A DNA stretch of 26,566 nt, taken from Anaerolineaceae bacterium. Lineage in GTDB: Bacteria; Chloroflexota; Anaerolineae; Anaerolineales; Anaerolineaceae. The notes beneath the pieces are model-generated. The model did no database searches and was not told the DNA's origin. It saw only the letters and a program-made list of their open reading frames with translations. Position numbers and translations under genes: made by a program. This document shows, piece after piece, positions 7,903 through 16,043 of this stretch; position 1 is the stretch's first letter, and every line of letters starts with the position of its first letter. The stretch spans positions 805 to 27,370 of the forward strand of contig DQHW01000039.1 in NCBI GenBank assembly GCA_003524305.1. The letters are read 5' to 3'.

Positions 7903-9373
7903 CCAACACATCCTTGGGAATATTTGGTAGTGATCCATCTAGGGTAACCGGAAGGCTGATCATAAAAGCAAAACCCTCCAATTGATTTTCAGCCCAAATT
8001 TTTCCGCCATGGGCATTAATAATACCTTTGCAAATTGACAATCCCAGACCAGTGCCGGTCACTTTATCAGCCTCAGTTACCCGAAAAAATTTATCAAAAA
8101 TATGCTCCAAATGTTCTTCTTGAACCCGCGGGCTCTGATTAATTACTTTGATGAGCACACTGTCGCCTTGCTGTGTAGCAGAAACCCGGATAGGTGTACC
8201 GGGCGGGGCGTATTTAATGCTGTTGCTAAACAAGTTAGTGAAGACCTGGCCCATCATGACAAAATCAGTAGGCAGCAGAGGCAGATTGTTGGCAAAATCA
8301 TATTTCACTTGATGCTGTACCAACAAATTTTTCATCTTTGTTGCAACGCTCTTGATGATCTCAACAATGGAATTCCATTGGGTTTTTGGATTTAAAGCGC
8401 CCGCTTCAATACGCGACATATCCAGCAGATTGCCCACCAAAAGGTTCAATTGGTCGGTTTCTTCTTCTACCGTCGCCAACAATTCCGTTCGGGCAACAGT
8501 ATCCCAATCGACTGCACCGCTGCGTAAACTTGAGGCAGAAGCTTTAATTGCTGCAAGAGGTGAACGAAGTTCATGTGAAACCGAATTTAGCAATGACGTT
8601 TTAATCCGGTCGCTTTCTTCGAGCAGTTTGGCAATATTTTCACTTTGATAGAGGTAAATACGTTCAATGGCCAGGGCCCCCTGGTTGCTGAACGCCGACA
8701 ACAAGCGAGTCTCTTCAAGAGAAAGCTCATTTTGAGAAAACCAAAGCCTGATCTCCCCTTCAGTATTACGAGCTGTATACATTGGCACCACCAGGTCATA
8801 TGTTATTGCAGGTTCTTCTTTTTGTGGGGTCCGAAAGATCAATAACTCATTTTTTACACGTTCAGTTACCCTGACTTCAACCTGATTAAAATGGAAGGTT
8901 TCGATCAGCTTCTCGGCCAGCATATGCATAATACTGTGAAAATCTGTTAACCCGGCCAAAGCCGAAATCAACTCGTACATGCGCGTGGCTTCCCATTCGC
9001 GTTTTTTTGCCAAGCGCACCGCTTCTCTGGCCTGACCGACAAACTGACTCAATACTACTGCCACAATCAGAAAAATGATCAGGGTGAGCAAATCTTGTGT
9101 CTGGTGAACCATCAAGGTGTAATACGGCTGGATAAAGAAATAGTTAAACGTCAAAAATGCAAGCAAGCCAGCAAGGATGCCTGAAGTTAATCCCCAAAAT
9201 ACAGTGCAGACGAGAATGGGTAAAAGATAAATGAGGGCAATGATCTGGATCTCAAGCGCACTTTCTACGACCTTCAATAGAACGGTTACCACCGCAATAA
9301 TTATCACTGTCCCCAGATAACTGAAGACCAGCCGTGAAAATCGATGAATTGGAAACCTGAGCCGTTTATCCAT
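7895..9373 (-). CDS. KdpD C-terminal-like sensor histidine kinase (DUF4118), no N-terminal KdpD domain
   Basis: From the ATG at 9373 the protein has 492 residues: four membrane helices of the KdpD type (DUF4118, ~15-113; note the WGLTSGILAGLLAFLTFNYFFI segment), a GAF-like region (~135-240), HisKA with phosphoacceptor His267 in SVSHELRSPLAA, and a HATPase domain with N box (FTNLFSNSIKYAP) and GTGLGLSICKGI. Full KdpD (~900 residues) begins with a ~370-residue KdpD/USP region that is absent here; the divergent hrcA promoter lies just upstream, so it has not simply been missed. Other starts are possible: ATG 9394 or TTG 9436; none has a clear ribosome site. A TATAAT on this strand (9388-9383) ends 9 bases before ATG 9373, which suggests a nearly leaderless mRNA. 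Known: such kinases sense K+ limitation or turgor; the exact signal here is unknown. Confidence 0.85.
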   Translation of the reverse strand: MDKRLRFPIHRFSRLVFSYLGTVIIIAVVTVLLKVVESALEIQIIALIYLLPILVCTVFWGLTSGILAGLLAFLTFNYFFIQPYYTLMVHQTQDLLTLIIFLIVAVVLSQFVGQAREAVRLAKKREWEATRMYELISALAGLTDFHSIMHMLAEKLIETFHFNQVEVRVTERVKNELLIFRTPQKEEPAITYDLVVPMYTARNTEGEIRLWFSQNELSLEETRLLSAFSNQGALAIERIYLYQSENIAKLLEESDRIKTSLLNSVSHELRSPLAAIKASASSLRSGAVDWDTVARTELLATVEEETDQLNLLVGNLLDMSRIEAGALNPKTQWNSIVEIIKSVATKMKNLLVQHQVKYDFANNLPLLPTDFVMMGQVFTNLFSNSIKYAPPGTPIRVSATQQGDSVLIKVINQSPRVQEEHLEHIFDKFFRVTEADKVTGTGLGLSICKGIINAHGGKIWAENQLEGFAFMISLPVTLDGSLPNIPKDVLDG

Positions 9374-9481
9374 GGTTAACTGATTATATTGCATCGCGGA
9401 CGGTTCATGCAAAATCACGAAAGGGCAAAATATCAAAATATTAATCTTTTATATGAAATCAAAACCGTCTGACGGCATTTC

Positions 9482-9510
9482 TTGACCTGATTTTTCAGGC
9501 AAGGTATAAT
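9482..9510 (+). promoter_or_regulatory. Consensus sigma-70 promoter of hrcA operon
   Basis: TTGACC (9482-9487) and a perfect TATAAT (9505-9510) are separated by 17 bases. Predicted transcription start is about 9517, just before the CIRCE operator, so HrcA binding would block initiation or early elongation. Confidence 0.85.
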
Positions 9511-9523
9511 TGTTGTCAATGAT

Positions 9524-9550
9524 TTAGCACTCTCAAGCTCCGAGTGCTAA
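9524..9550 (+). promoter_or_regulatory. CIRCE operator (HrcA binding site)
   Basis: Perfect TTAGCACTC-N9-GAGTGCTAA inverted repeat, identical to the CIRCE consensus, 13 bases before the hrcA start. Known: HrcA binds CIRCE and represses chaperone operons until heat shock titrates GroEL. Confidence 0.97.
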
Positions 9551-9563
9551 AAAATAGGAAGAA

Positions 9564-10601
9564 ATGAGCGAATTATCTGAAAGACAACGCCTGCTGCTCT
9601 CACTCGTAATCCACGAGTATATCCGTTCGGCTACGCCGGTCGGATCGAAGCATATGGTGGATCAATATTCACTGGATATGAGCTCGGCCACGGTACGCAA
9701 CGAACTCGCAGAGTTAACCGAATTAGGTTATTTACGGCAGCCCCACCTTTCAGCCGGCCGCGTGCCTACAGAAGACGGCTACCGATTATTTGTCGGCAGT
9801 ATCGTGCAGGAATCTGAACTGCCAGATTCGACCCGCCGGACCATCAGCCATCAGTTCTACCAGATGCGCACCGACGTGGAACAATGGACCCGGTTGGCGG
9901 CTTCTGTGCTGGCACACCAATCCCGCGGTGCATCACTGGTGACTGCTCCGCACCCCGAACAGGCGCACTTCAAGCATCTTGAATTGATCTCTTCACGCGG
10001 ACGGCAAGTGTTAATGGTGCTGGTATTGATGGGCGGAGAAATTTTGCAGCGTTTTATTACCCTGCCTGAACCGGTGTCACAAGACACATTATCAGCTACC
10101 GCCCAACGTTTGAACACCCTGATGGAAGCAAAAACCACCAAGGCCATTGACCAGATGAACCTGCAATTAAATACGCTTGAAAGCGACCTCTTTGATGTCG
10201 TGCTTGAAGAAATGAAACAGGCAGATTCGATGGTTTCAGGTGAATTGGTGCTTGACGGTTTAACCAACGTACTGGCAGAACCCGAGTTTTCAGGGTCTGA
10301 AGACGCCCGCCGCGCACTGCGCGTGCTCGAAGAAAAACCTTTGCTGCACGATATCCTGTCGAAAACCGTGCTGCACGGTTCATCCATAGGCGGGGTGCAG
10401 GTGCTGATTGGCGGAGAAGGCATATACGACGCGCTGTCTCAATGTTCAATCGTATTGGCCCGATACGGAACGCCCGGCCTGGCAACAGGCACCCTGGGTG
10501 TTTTGGGACCGATGCGCATGTCTTATGGAAGAACAATTTCGATTGTCCGGTTTCTTTCCGGTTTATTGAGTGAACTAGTAACTGAAACAATTACCGAATA
10601 A
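9564..10601 (+). CDS. hrcA: Heat-inducible transcription repressor HrcA
   Basis: The protein is 345 residues, the normal HrcA length. The N-terminal winged helix (residues 1-~75) shows SERQRLLLSLVIHEYI and the signature SSATVRNELAELTELGYLRQPH followed by SAGRVPTEDGYR, which is diagnostic. The rest is the GAF-like and dimerisation region, ending in GVLGPMRMSYGRTISIVRFLSGLL. The start follows AGGAAGAA at a proper distance and lies 13 bases after the CIRCE element. It is the first gene of hrcA-grpE-dnaK-dnaJ-prmA, so it autoregulates the whole operon. Known: HrcA needs GroEL for active repression; groEL is not in this window. Confidence 0.97.
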   Translation: MSELSERQRLLLSLVIHEYIRSATPVGSKHMVDQYSLDMSSATVRNELAELTELGYLRQPHLSAGRVPTEDGYRLFVGSIVQESELPDSTRRTISHQFYQMRTDVEQWTRLAASVLAHQSRGASLVTAPHPEQAHFKHLELISSRGRQVLMVLVLMGGEILQRFITLPEPVSQDTLSATAQRLNTLMEAKTTKAIDQMNLQLNTLESDLFDVVLEEMKQADSMVSGELVLDGLTNVLAEPEFSGSEDARRALRVLEEKPLLHDILSKTVLHGSSIGGVQVLIGGEGIYDALSQCSIVLARYGTPGLATGTLGVLGPMRMSYGRTISIVRFLSGLLSELVTETITE

Positions 10602-10619
10602 AAGCCATTGAGGTGAAGA

Positions 10620-11216
10620 ATGGAAGAGCATCACAAGAAAGCCAATGCAAAGAAAGCTGCATCAGAATATCAGCATGCTGAAGAAAGCCACAAACCTGCC
10701 GGAACTTATCCGGTGGAGGACACTCAGTTCAAGCCGGAAGTCACCCTTGAAACCTACGAGGCCGTGAAAGCTGAACTTGAAAAGACGATCAAAGAAGCCT
10801 CCACCAACCTGGATGGTTGGCAGCGTGAACGGGCTGAATTTGTAAATTACAAAAAACGGATTGAACGAGAGAACGCCCAACTTCGCAGCAACATCACAGG
10901 TGAAGTGATCAAAAAATACCTGGTGATCATGGATGATCTCGACCTGGCCATGAATCACCGCCCCAGTTGTGATGAAGGTGCGGTCTGGGCTGAAGGAATT
11001 GAATTGATCGTACGCAAGCTGCAAACCGTGATTGACGGCGAAGGCATCGAACGCATTAACCAAAACAAGGTACCATTCGATCCAAGCCTGCACGAAGCCA
11101 TTTCAAATGAAGACAATCCCGAGTTTGCCAGCGGCGAAGTTATTGAAGTCGTCCGTCAGGGCTATAAACTTGGAGAGCGAATTTTGCGCCCGGCAATGGT
11201 TCGGGTAGCCCGATAG
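10620..11216 (+). CDS. grpE: GrpE nucleotide exchange factor
   Basis: The protein is 198 residues: a charged, disordered N-terminus (1-~45), a long coiled coil (~45-100, with WQRERAEFVNYKKRIERE, the GrpE helix signature) and the C-terminal beta domain (VPFDPSLHEAISNEDN ... VIEVVRQGYKLGERILRPAMVRVA), which is the most conserved part of the family. It starts 18 bases after hrcA with AGGTGAAG as the ribosome site. Known: a homodimer that releases ADP from DnaK and acts as a thermosensor. It is translated together with dnaK, 11 bases downstream. Confidence 0.97.
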   Translation: MEEHHKKANAKKAASEYQHAEESHKPAGTYPVEDTQFKPEVTLETYEAVKAELEKTIKEASTNLDGWQRERAEFVNYKKRIERENAQLRSNITGEVIKKYLVIMDDLDLAMNHRPSCDEGAVWAEGIELIVRKLQTVIDGEGIERINQNKVPFDPSLHEAISNEDNPEFASGEVIEVVRQGYKLGERILRPAMVRVAR

Positions 11217-11227
11217 GAGACGAAATT

Positions 11228-13174
11228 ATGGGAAAAATCATAGGTATTGATCTCGGCACCACCAACTCTGTTGTTGCAGTCATGACCGGCGGCGAACCGG
11301 TTGTCATCCCCTCTGCGGAAGGCGAAAGACTCGTCCCTTCCGTGGTGGCAGTGAACAAGAATCACGAACGCGTGGTGGGTCGCACCGCCCGCAACCAGGC
11401 TATTGTCAACCCCGAGAACACAGTATTTTCGATCAAACGTTTCATGGGACGCAAATTCAACGATGCTGAAGTGCAGCGCACCATCAGCCGTGTGCCTTAT
11501 AAAGTTGCCGCCGCCCCCAACGGCGACGTACGTGTGGTGCTGGATGGCAAGGAATACAGCCCCCCCGAAGTGAGCGCCATGATCCTCGGCAAACTCAAAA
11601 CGGATGCCGAAGCCTTTTTGGGCGAGACTGTCACCCAGGCTGTCATCACCGTGCCTGCATATTTTAATGACGCCCAACGTAACGCCACCAAAGATGCCGG
11701 CCGCATTGCCGGTCTGGAAGTACTGCGCATCATCAACGAACCGACCGCATCCTCTTTGGCATACGGTCTGGACAAGAAAAAGAACGAGATCATCGCCGTG
11801 TATGACCTGGGCGGCGGTACCTTCGATATTTCCGTTTTGGATGTAGGTGAAGGCGTTTTTCAAGTGCGCTCAACCAACGGCGACACCTTCTTGGGCGGTG
11901 ACGACTTCGATCAACGCATCATGGATTATTTGATCGACGAATTCAAGAAGAGCAATTCCATTGATCTGCACAGCGACCGCCAGGCTTTGCAGCGCCTCAA
12001 AGAGGCTGCCGAAAAAGCCAAGATCGAGTTGTCAACCACCCAACAAACAGAGATCAACCTGCCTTACCTCACCGCGGATGCCAGCGGTCCGAAACATCTG
12101 GTGCTGACCCTCACCCGCTCCAAATTGGAACAACTGACCGGCGACCTGATCCAAAAAACGATGGAACCGATCAGACGCGCGCTGTCAGACGCCAACCTGA
12201 AAGCTTCAGAGATCAACGAAATCGTGCTGGTAGGCGGAATGATCCGTATGCCCGCGGTGCAAGAAGCCGTGCGCAAGGAATTCGGCAAGGAACCCCACAA
12301 GGGTGTGAATCCCGATGAAGTGGTGGCCGTAGGCGCCGCCATCCAGGCCGGCGTGCTGGGCGGTGAAGTGAAAGACATTTTGCTGCTGGATGTGACCCCC
12401 CTGACCCTCTCGGTTGAGACCATGGGCTCTGTTTCAACCCCAATCATTGAGCGCAATACCACGGTGCCAACCCGCAAGAGCCAGATCTTCTCAACCGCCT
12501 CTGATTCACAGACCCAGGTTGAAATTCACGTACTGCAGGGCGAACGCCCCATGGCGGCTGATAATAAGTCATTGGGCAAGTTTGCACTGGACGGCATCCC
12601 GGCTGCACCCAGGGGCATCCCCCAGATCGAAGTGACCTTTGATATTGATGCCAATGGCATCATCAACGTCACTGCCCTGGATAAAGCCACCAACCGCAGC
12701 CAGCATATTACCATTACCGCATCAAGCGGTTTGAGCGAATCTGAAATTCAAAAGATGAAAGAAGAAGCTGAAGCTCACGCCGAAGAAGACATGAAACGCA
12801 AGGAACTGGTCGAAAACCGCAACAACGCAGACAACGCCATTTACACTGCCGAAAAATTGATCAAGGAAAACGGAGATAAAATCCCGGCCGAGATCAAGAA
12901 GGAAGTGGAAGACGGCATCAGCGAAGTGAAAGCAGTGATCAATAATGACGACAGCGAAGCCATGAAGATCGCCACTGAAAAACTACAGCAAACCATCCAA
13001 AAGGTGGGCGCCAGCATGTACCAGCAGGCGGGTACTCCTCCCCCAGGCGGACCAACTGAAGGTGGTGCCGAAGGCAGCGATGGCGCAGCCGGAGCCGCTG
13101 GCGCCGGTGATGCAGGCAGTGCACCTGGCGGAGATGCCGGTGACGTCGTAGACGGCGAATTCAAAGCTGTCTAA
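11228..13174 (+). CDS. dnaK: Chaperone DnaK (Hsp70)
   Basis: The protein is 648 residues, typical for DnaK. The N-terminal ATPase shows the phosphate-loop GIDLGTTNSVVAVM (4-17), the signature VYDLGGGTFDISVL (~190) and IVLVGGMIRMPAVQ (~335). The substrate-binding domain includes DVTPLTLSVETMG and ERNTTVPTRKSQIFSTASDSQTQVEI. The helical lid is followed by a Gly/Ala-rich tail of about 40 residues ending in GEFKAV; eukaryotic-type EEVD is absent, as expected for bacteria. AGGAGACGAAATT precedes the ATG. It works in the cytoplasm with GrpE and DnaJ, encoded on either side. A stable hairpin follows the stop codon. Confidence 0.98.
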   Translation: MGKIIGIDLGTTNSVVAVMTGGEPVVIPSAEGERLVPSVVAVNKNHERVVGRTARNQAIVNPENTVFSIKRFMGRKFNDAEVQRTISRVPYKVAAAPNGDVRVVLDGKEYSPPEVSAMILGKLKTDAEAFLGETVTQAVITVPAYFNDAQRNATKDAGRIAGLEVLRIINEPTASSLAYGLDKKKNEIIAVYDLGGGTFDISVLDVGEGVFQVRSTNGDTFLGGDDFDQRIMDYLIDEFKKSNSIDLHSDRQALQRLKEAAEKAKIELSTTQQTEINLPYLTADASGPKHLVLTLTRSKLEQLTGDLIQKTMEPIRRALSDANLKASEINEIVLVGGMIRMPAVQEAVRKEFGKEPHKGVNPDEVVAVGAAIQAGVLGGEVKDILLLDVTPLTLSVETMGSVSTPIIERNTTVPTRKSQIFSTASDSQTQVEIHVLQGERPMAADNKSLGKFALDGIPAAPRGIPQIEVTFDIDANGIINVTALDKATNRSQHITITASSGLSESEIQKMKEEAEAHAEEDMKRKELVENRNNADNAIYTAEKLIKENGDKIPAEIKKEVEDGISEVKAVINNDDSEAMKIATEKLQQTIQKVGASMYQQAGTPPPGGPTEGGAEGSDGAAGAAGAGDAGSAPGGDAGDVVDGEFKAV

Positions 13175-13208
13175 GTATGGTTCACGGTTCAAAATAACAA
13201 AAAATACC

Positions 13209-13240
13209 GGGCGTTTTGAGTCAAAAGACTCAAAACGCCC
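13209..13240 (+). terminator. Intercistronic hairpin between dnaK and dnaJ
   Basis: GGGCGTTTTGAGTC pairs perfectly with GACTCAAAACGCCC (14 bp) around an AAAA loop. There is no T-run after it (TCGGTGTTTC). It is more likely an mRNA-stabilising or partially terminating element that sets dnaK above dnaJ levels than a full terminator. Confidence 0.6.
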
Positions 13241-13277
13241 TCGGTGTTTCAAAACCACCGCCTGAAAGGTAAACATA

Positions 13278-14396
13278 ATGGCGACTCAACGAGATTATTA
13301 CGAAATCCTGGGTGTATCCCGCTCGGCATCCGCGGAAGAATTAAAATCCGCGTTTCGCACACTGGCGCGCAAGTATCATCCTGACGTCAATAAAGAAGCG
13401 GATGCAGAGGAAAAATTCAAGGAAATCAACGAAGCCTACGCCGTGCTTTCGGATGCCGACAAGCGCCGCGCCTATGACCAGTTTGGCCATGCGGGCGTAA
13501 ACGGTGCTGGCGGCGTGCCCGATTGGAACAGCATGGACTTTGCCGATATCTTCGGCGAATTCTTCGGCTTTGCCACCGGCGGCGGCAGGCAGCGGCAAAA
13601 TGCTCCACGCCGAGGAGTGGATTTAAGCTACACGGCCATGCTGACCTTCGAGGAATCCATCTTTGGTGTGGAAAAAGTGATCGAGATCACCCGCGACGAA
13701 GTTTGCGAAACCTGTCATGGAAGCTGCGCAGAACCCGGCTCCAACCCTGCCAAATGCACAAACTGCGGTGGCCGCGGAGAAGTGCGCCAGGTGAGACAGA
13801 CCTTTTTAGGTTCCATGGTGCAGGTCACCACCTGCCCCAACTGCGCTGGCCGCGGCGAGATTATCTCGCATCCCTGCCACACCTGCAAGGGCCGCGGACT
13901 TGAGCGCAAGACGGTCAAGAAAACCGTGCCCATCCCCGGCGGCGTAGACAGCGGCACCCAGATCAGATTGGCTGGCGAAGGCCAACCCGGCGTCAACGGC
14001 GGCCCTACCGGCAACCTGTATATTGAAATCAAGGTCAAAGCCCATCAGTTCTTCAAGCGCAAGGGCAATGACATCATTCTGAACCTCGACATCAACATCG
14101 CCCAGGCCGTTTTAGGCGCTGAACTCGAAGTGCCCACCGTGGACGGCAACGCCAAGCTGGTGATCCCGGCCGGCACACAACCCGGCAAGGTATTTACCAT
14201 GCGCGGCAAGGGCAGCCCGATTCTGAGGTCTTCAGGGCGCGGCGACCAGATGGTGATCGTGAACGTGGATGTACCCAAAACATTAACCGTTGATCAGCGC
14301 AAACTTTTTGAACAATTGGCAACAACTTTGGGCACGGAAGTAAGACCGCAGGAAAAAAGTTTCATGGATATTTTAAAGGATGTGCTTGGTGGATAA
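13278..14396 (+). CDS. dnaJ: Chaperone DnaJ (Hsp40)
   Basis: The protein is 372 residues. J domain (1-~70) with the HPD motif at 34-36 (RKYHPDVNKE), a Gly/Phe-rich segment (~71-105), the zinc domain and the two C-terminal beta domains. The zinc repeats are C143ETCHGSC, C160TNCGGRG, C186PNCAGRG and C200HTCKGRG. The first repeat ends in Cys150 where the consensus CxxCxGxG has Gly, a small oddity that still keeps the two zinc ligands. The start follows GAAAGGT. Known: it stimulates DnaK ATP hydrolysis and delivers unfolded substrates. Its 3' end overlaps the start of prmA. Confidence 0.97.
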   Translation: MATQRDYYEILGVSRSASAEELKSAFRTLARKYHPDVNKEADAEEKFKEINEAYAVLSDADKRRAYDQFGHAGVNGAGGVPDWNSMDFADIFGEFFGFATGGGRQRQNAPRRGVDLSYTAMLTFEESIFGVEKVIEITRDEVCETCHGSCAEPGSNPAKCTNCGGRGEVRQVRQTFLGSMVQVTTCPNCAGRGEIISHPCHTCKGRGLERKTVKKTVPIPGGVDSGTQIRLAGEGQPGVNGGPTGNLYIEIKVKAHQFFKRKGNDIILNLDINIAQAVLGAELEVPTVDGNAKLVIPAGTQPGKVFTMRGKGSPILRSSGRGDQMVIVNVDVPKTLTVDQRKLFEQLATTLGTEVRPQEKSFMDILKDVLGG

Positions 14397-15321
14397 CGCG
14401 AAATGGCTTGAAATCTCGCTAACCGTGGATGGCGAACTGGCTGAAGCTGTGGCAGAAATTCTCGACCGCTACTCAGCAAACGGCGTGGTGGTGGAGCAGA
14501 ACGTGAAATACAATGACGCTGAAGACCTGGGTACGCCATACGGACCGATGAAGGTTTACGGCTATCTTGCAATAGACGATCAACTTGAAGATAAACGTGC
14601 CAAGCTGGAACAGGCCTTGTTTTATCTGAACGCCATCCGTCCGCTGCCGCAGCCGGTGATCAAAGAGATCGCCGACCAAAACTGGATGGCCGCCTGGAAG
14701 AAACACTACAACCCGATTGTGATTGGTAAGAAATTAATTATTCTGCCCGCGTGGATCGAACAAACTGATTTCTCACGCCTGGCGGTGAAGATCGACCCCA
14801 GCATGGCGTTTGGAACAGGCACACATCCCTCTACGCAGTTGTGCCTGGAGTTGACTGAAGACTACACGCAAGTTGGTCAACCGGTGATTGACCTGGGCTG
14901 CGGATCGGGCATCCTCTCGATTGCGGCGCTCAAGTTGAACGCCAGCCATGCCCTGGCTGTGGATATTGACGAAGAATCCGTCAGATCGACGATTGAAGCT
15001 TGCGAAGCAAATGACGTGGCAGAGCGCACTGAAGGCGGTGTGGGTTCCGTGGAGGAGATCAGGGCTGGAAAATTCAGCCTCATGCACGCGCCGGTGGTGC
15101 TGGCGAATATCTTGGCGCCGGTACTGATCCGCTTGTTTGACGGCGGCATGGCCGACCTGGTCAGCCCCGGCGGCGTGATCATCCTTGCCGGCATCCTCGA
15201 AGAACAGGGCGCGGGTGTCAGAGAATCCGCCGAGCAGCATGGGTTGACCTTCGTAGAAGAGCGTCATTCAGGTGATTGGGTGGCGTTGGTGATGAAAAAA
15301 ACCGAGAACCGAGAATCGTGA
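14389..15321 (+). CDS. prmA: Ribosomal protein L11 methyltransferase PrmA
   Basis: From the GTG at 14389 the protein is 310 residues, the usual PrmA size. The N-terminal L11-recognition domain starts with AKWLEISLTVDGELAEAV. The SAM-dependent methyltransferase domain shows KIDPSMAFGTGTHPST (~135-149), motif I DLGCGSGILS (168-177) and LANILAPVLI near motif IV, all highly typical. Start choice: the frame also has ATG 14380 and TTG 14386, but AAAGGA lies 8 bases before the GTG and would overlap the ATG. The GTG start overlaps the dnaJ stop by 8 bases, indicating coupling. Known: PrmA trimethylates L11; the L11 gene rplK is in this window. Its last codons and its TGA lie within a heptanucleotide tandem repeat. 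Confidence 0.93.
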   Translation: MDNAKWLEISLTVDGELAEAVAEILDRYSANGVVVEQNVKYNDAEDLGTPYGPMKVYGYLAIDDQLEDKRAKLEQALFYLNAIRPLPQPVIKEIADQNWMAAWKKHYNPIVIGKKLIILPAWIEQTDFSRLAVKIDPSMAFGTGTHPSTQLCLELTEDYTQVGQPVIDLGCGSGILSIAALKLNASHALAVDIDEESVRSTIEACEANDVAERTEGGVGSVEEIRAGKFSLMHAPVVLANILAPVLIRLFDGGMADLVSPGGVIILAGILEEQGAGVRESAEQHGLTFVEERHSGDWVALVMKKTENRES

Positions 15322-15331
15322 ATCGAGAACC
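15304..15331 (+). repeat. Heptanucleotide tandem repeat over the prmA stop codon
   Basis: Four 7-base units fitting GWGAAYC follow one another without gaps (GAGAACC, GAGAATC, GTGAATC, GAGAACC). They encode the last residues of PrmA and supply its TGA stop (15319-15321). Similar degenerate heptamers occur at 16527-16554. Confidence 0.8.
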
Positions 15332-15381
15332 GTAAAAACCAAAGATTTATAACAAGTTAATTGGATTATTGTAGATAGATG

Positions 15382-15416
15382 CCCGGGAGTCGGAAATGAG
15401 ATTCTCGGGTTTTGTT
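15382..15416 (+). terminator. Rho-independent terminator of the hrcA-prmA operon
   Basis: CCCGGGAGTC pairs with GATTCTCGGG (10 bp including two G-U pairs) around an 8-base loop, followed by TTTTGTT. It lies 60 bases after the prmA stop and before the next gene's ribosome site. Confidence 0.75.
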
Positions 15417-15449
15417 ATAATTAACTGAAAATAGTCTATAAGGGGAAAC

Positions 15450-16025
15450 ATGGATGAAGATATAGCAAATCAATTTGGTGATGAATTAAATGCTGGTGAG
15501 AGTATTGAGTGGTGCGGTAAACCAAACCAGGAAATTTTTTTTGAAAAAGAAGATATTGTTACACTCCTTCCTAATTTAGTATTTTCCAGTCTGATTGTAT
15601 TTATTCTTTCAAAATTTTTCTTAAATACCATTTCCTTTTTAGGAATTGTTGTTTTCATTCTTTTAACCACCCTTTTCACGTTTAATGCAATAACTATGCT
15701 TGCCGGAAAACTAATCATCGGACCATGGAGACACAGAAAAACTGTTTATGCGGTTACCAACCAGAGAATCATCATTATTTCAGGAATCGAAAATCGAAAC
15801 ATCAAGTCTATTCGCTTGACTGGTTTAAAGGAAATCAATGTCAGTTATAGAAAAAATGGAAAAGGAATAATCCGTTTTGGAAATGCCATTGAGACACCCT
15901 GGGATACACGGTACACAACACATTTATATTATTTGGTTGAACGGAATGTGTACATTCCGGAATTTGAAATGATTGAAGATGTTCGGAAGGTGTACAACTT
16001 GATCAAGAAGTTACAAAATGAATAA
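15450..16025 (+). CDS. Membrane-anchored protein with bacterial PH-like domain, unknown function
   Basis: The protein is 191 residues. After a soluble N-terminus (1-~38; GESIEWCGKPNQEIFF, a pattern common at the start of bacterial PH-domain proteins) there are two membrane helices (~39-58 and ~62-85). A beta-rich segment of PH type follows (YAVTNQRIIIISGIENRNIKSIRL, ~100-123, then GKGIIRFGNAIE), and a C-terminal helix. 'YxVTNxRIII' is the hallmark of these domains. Function is unknown. AAGGGGAAAC precedes the ATG. The gene is visibly more AT-rich than the chaperone operon before it, and a terminator separates them, so it is its own unit; late acquisition is possible. Confidence 0.7.
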   Translation: MDEDIANQFGDELNAGESIEWCGKPNQEIFFEKEDIVTLLPNLVFSSLIVFILSKFFLNTISFLGIVVFILLTTLFTFNAITMLAGKLIIGPWRHRKTVYAVTNQRIIIISGIENRNIKSIRLTGLKEINVSYRKNGKGIIRFGNAIETPWDTRYTTHLYYLVERNVYIPEFEMIEDVRKVYNLIKKLQNE

Positions 16026-16043
16026 AGGTCAATATATAGTGAA

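Noticed and set aside
9857..10590. Long minus-strand open frames inside hrcA
   Set aside because: They are antisense shadows of a well-conserved gene with no recognisable protein features.
11162..11863. 233-codon minus-strand frame inside dnaK
   Set aside because: Antisense shadow from the codon bias of dnaK; no ribosome site or motif.
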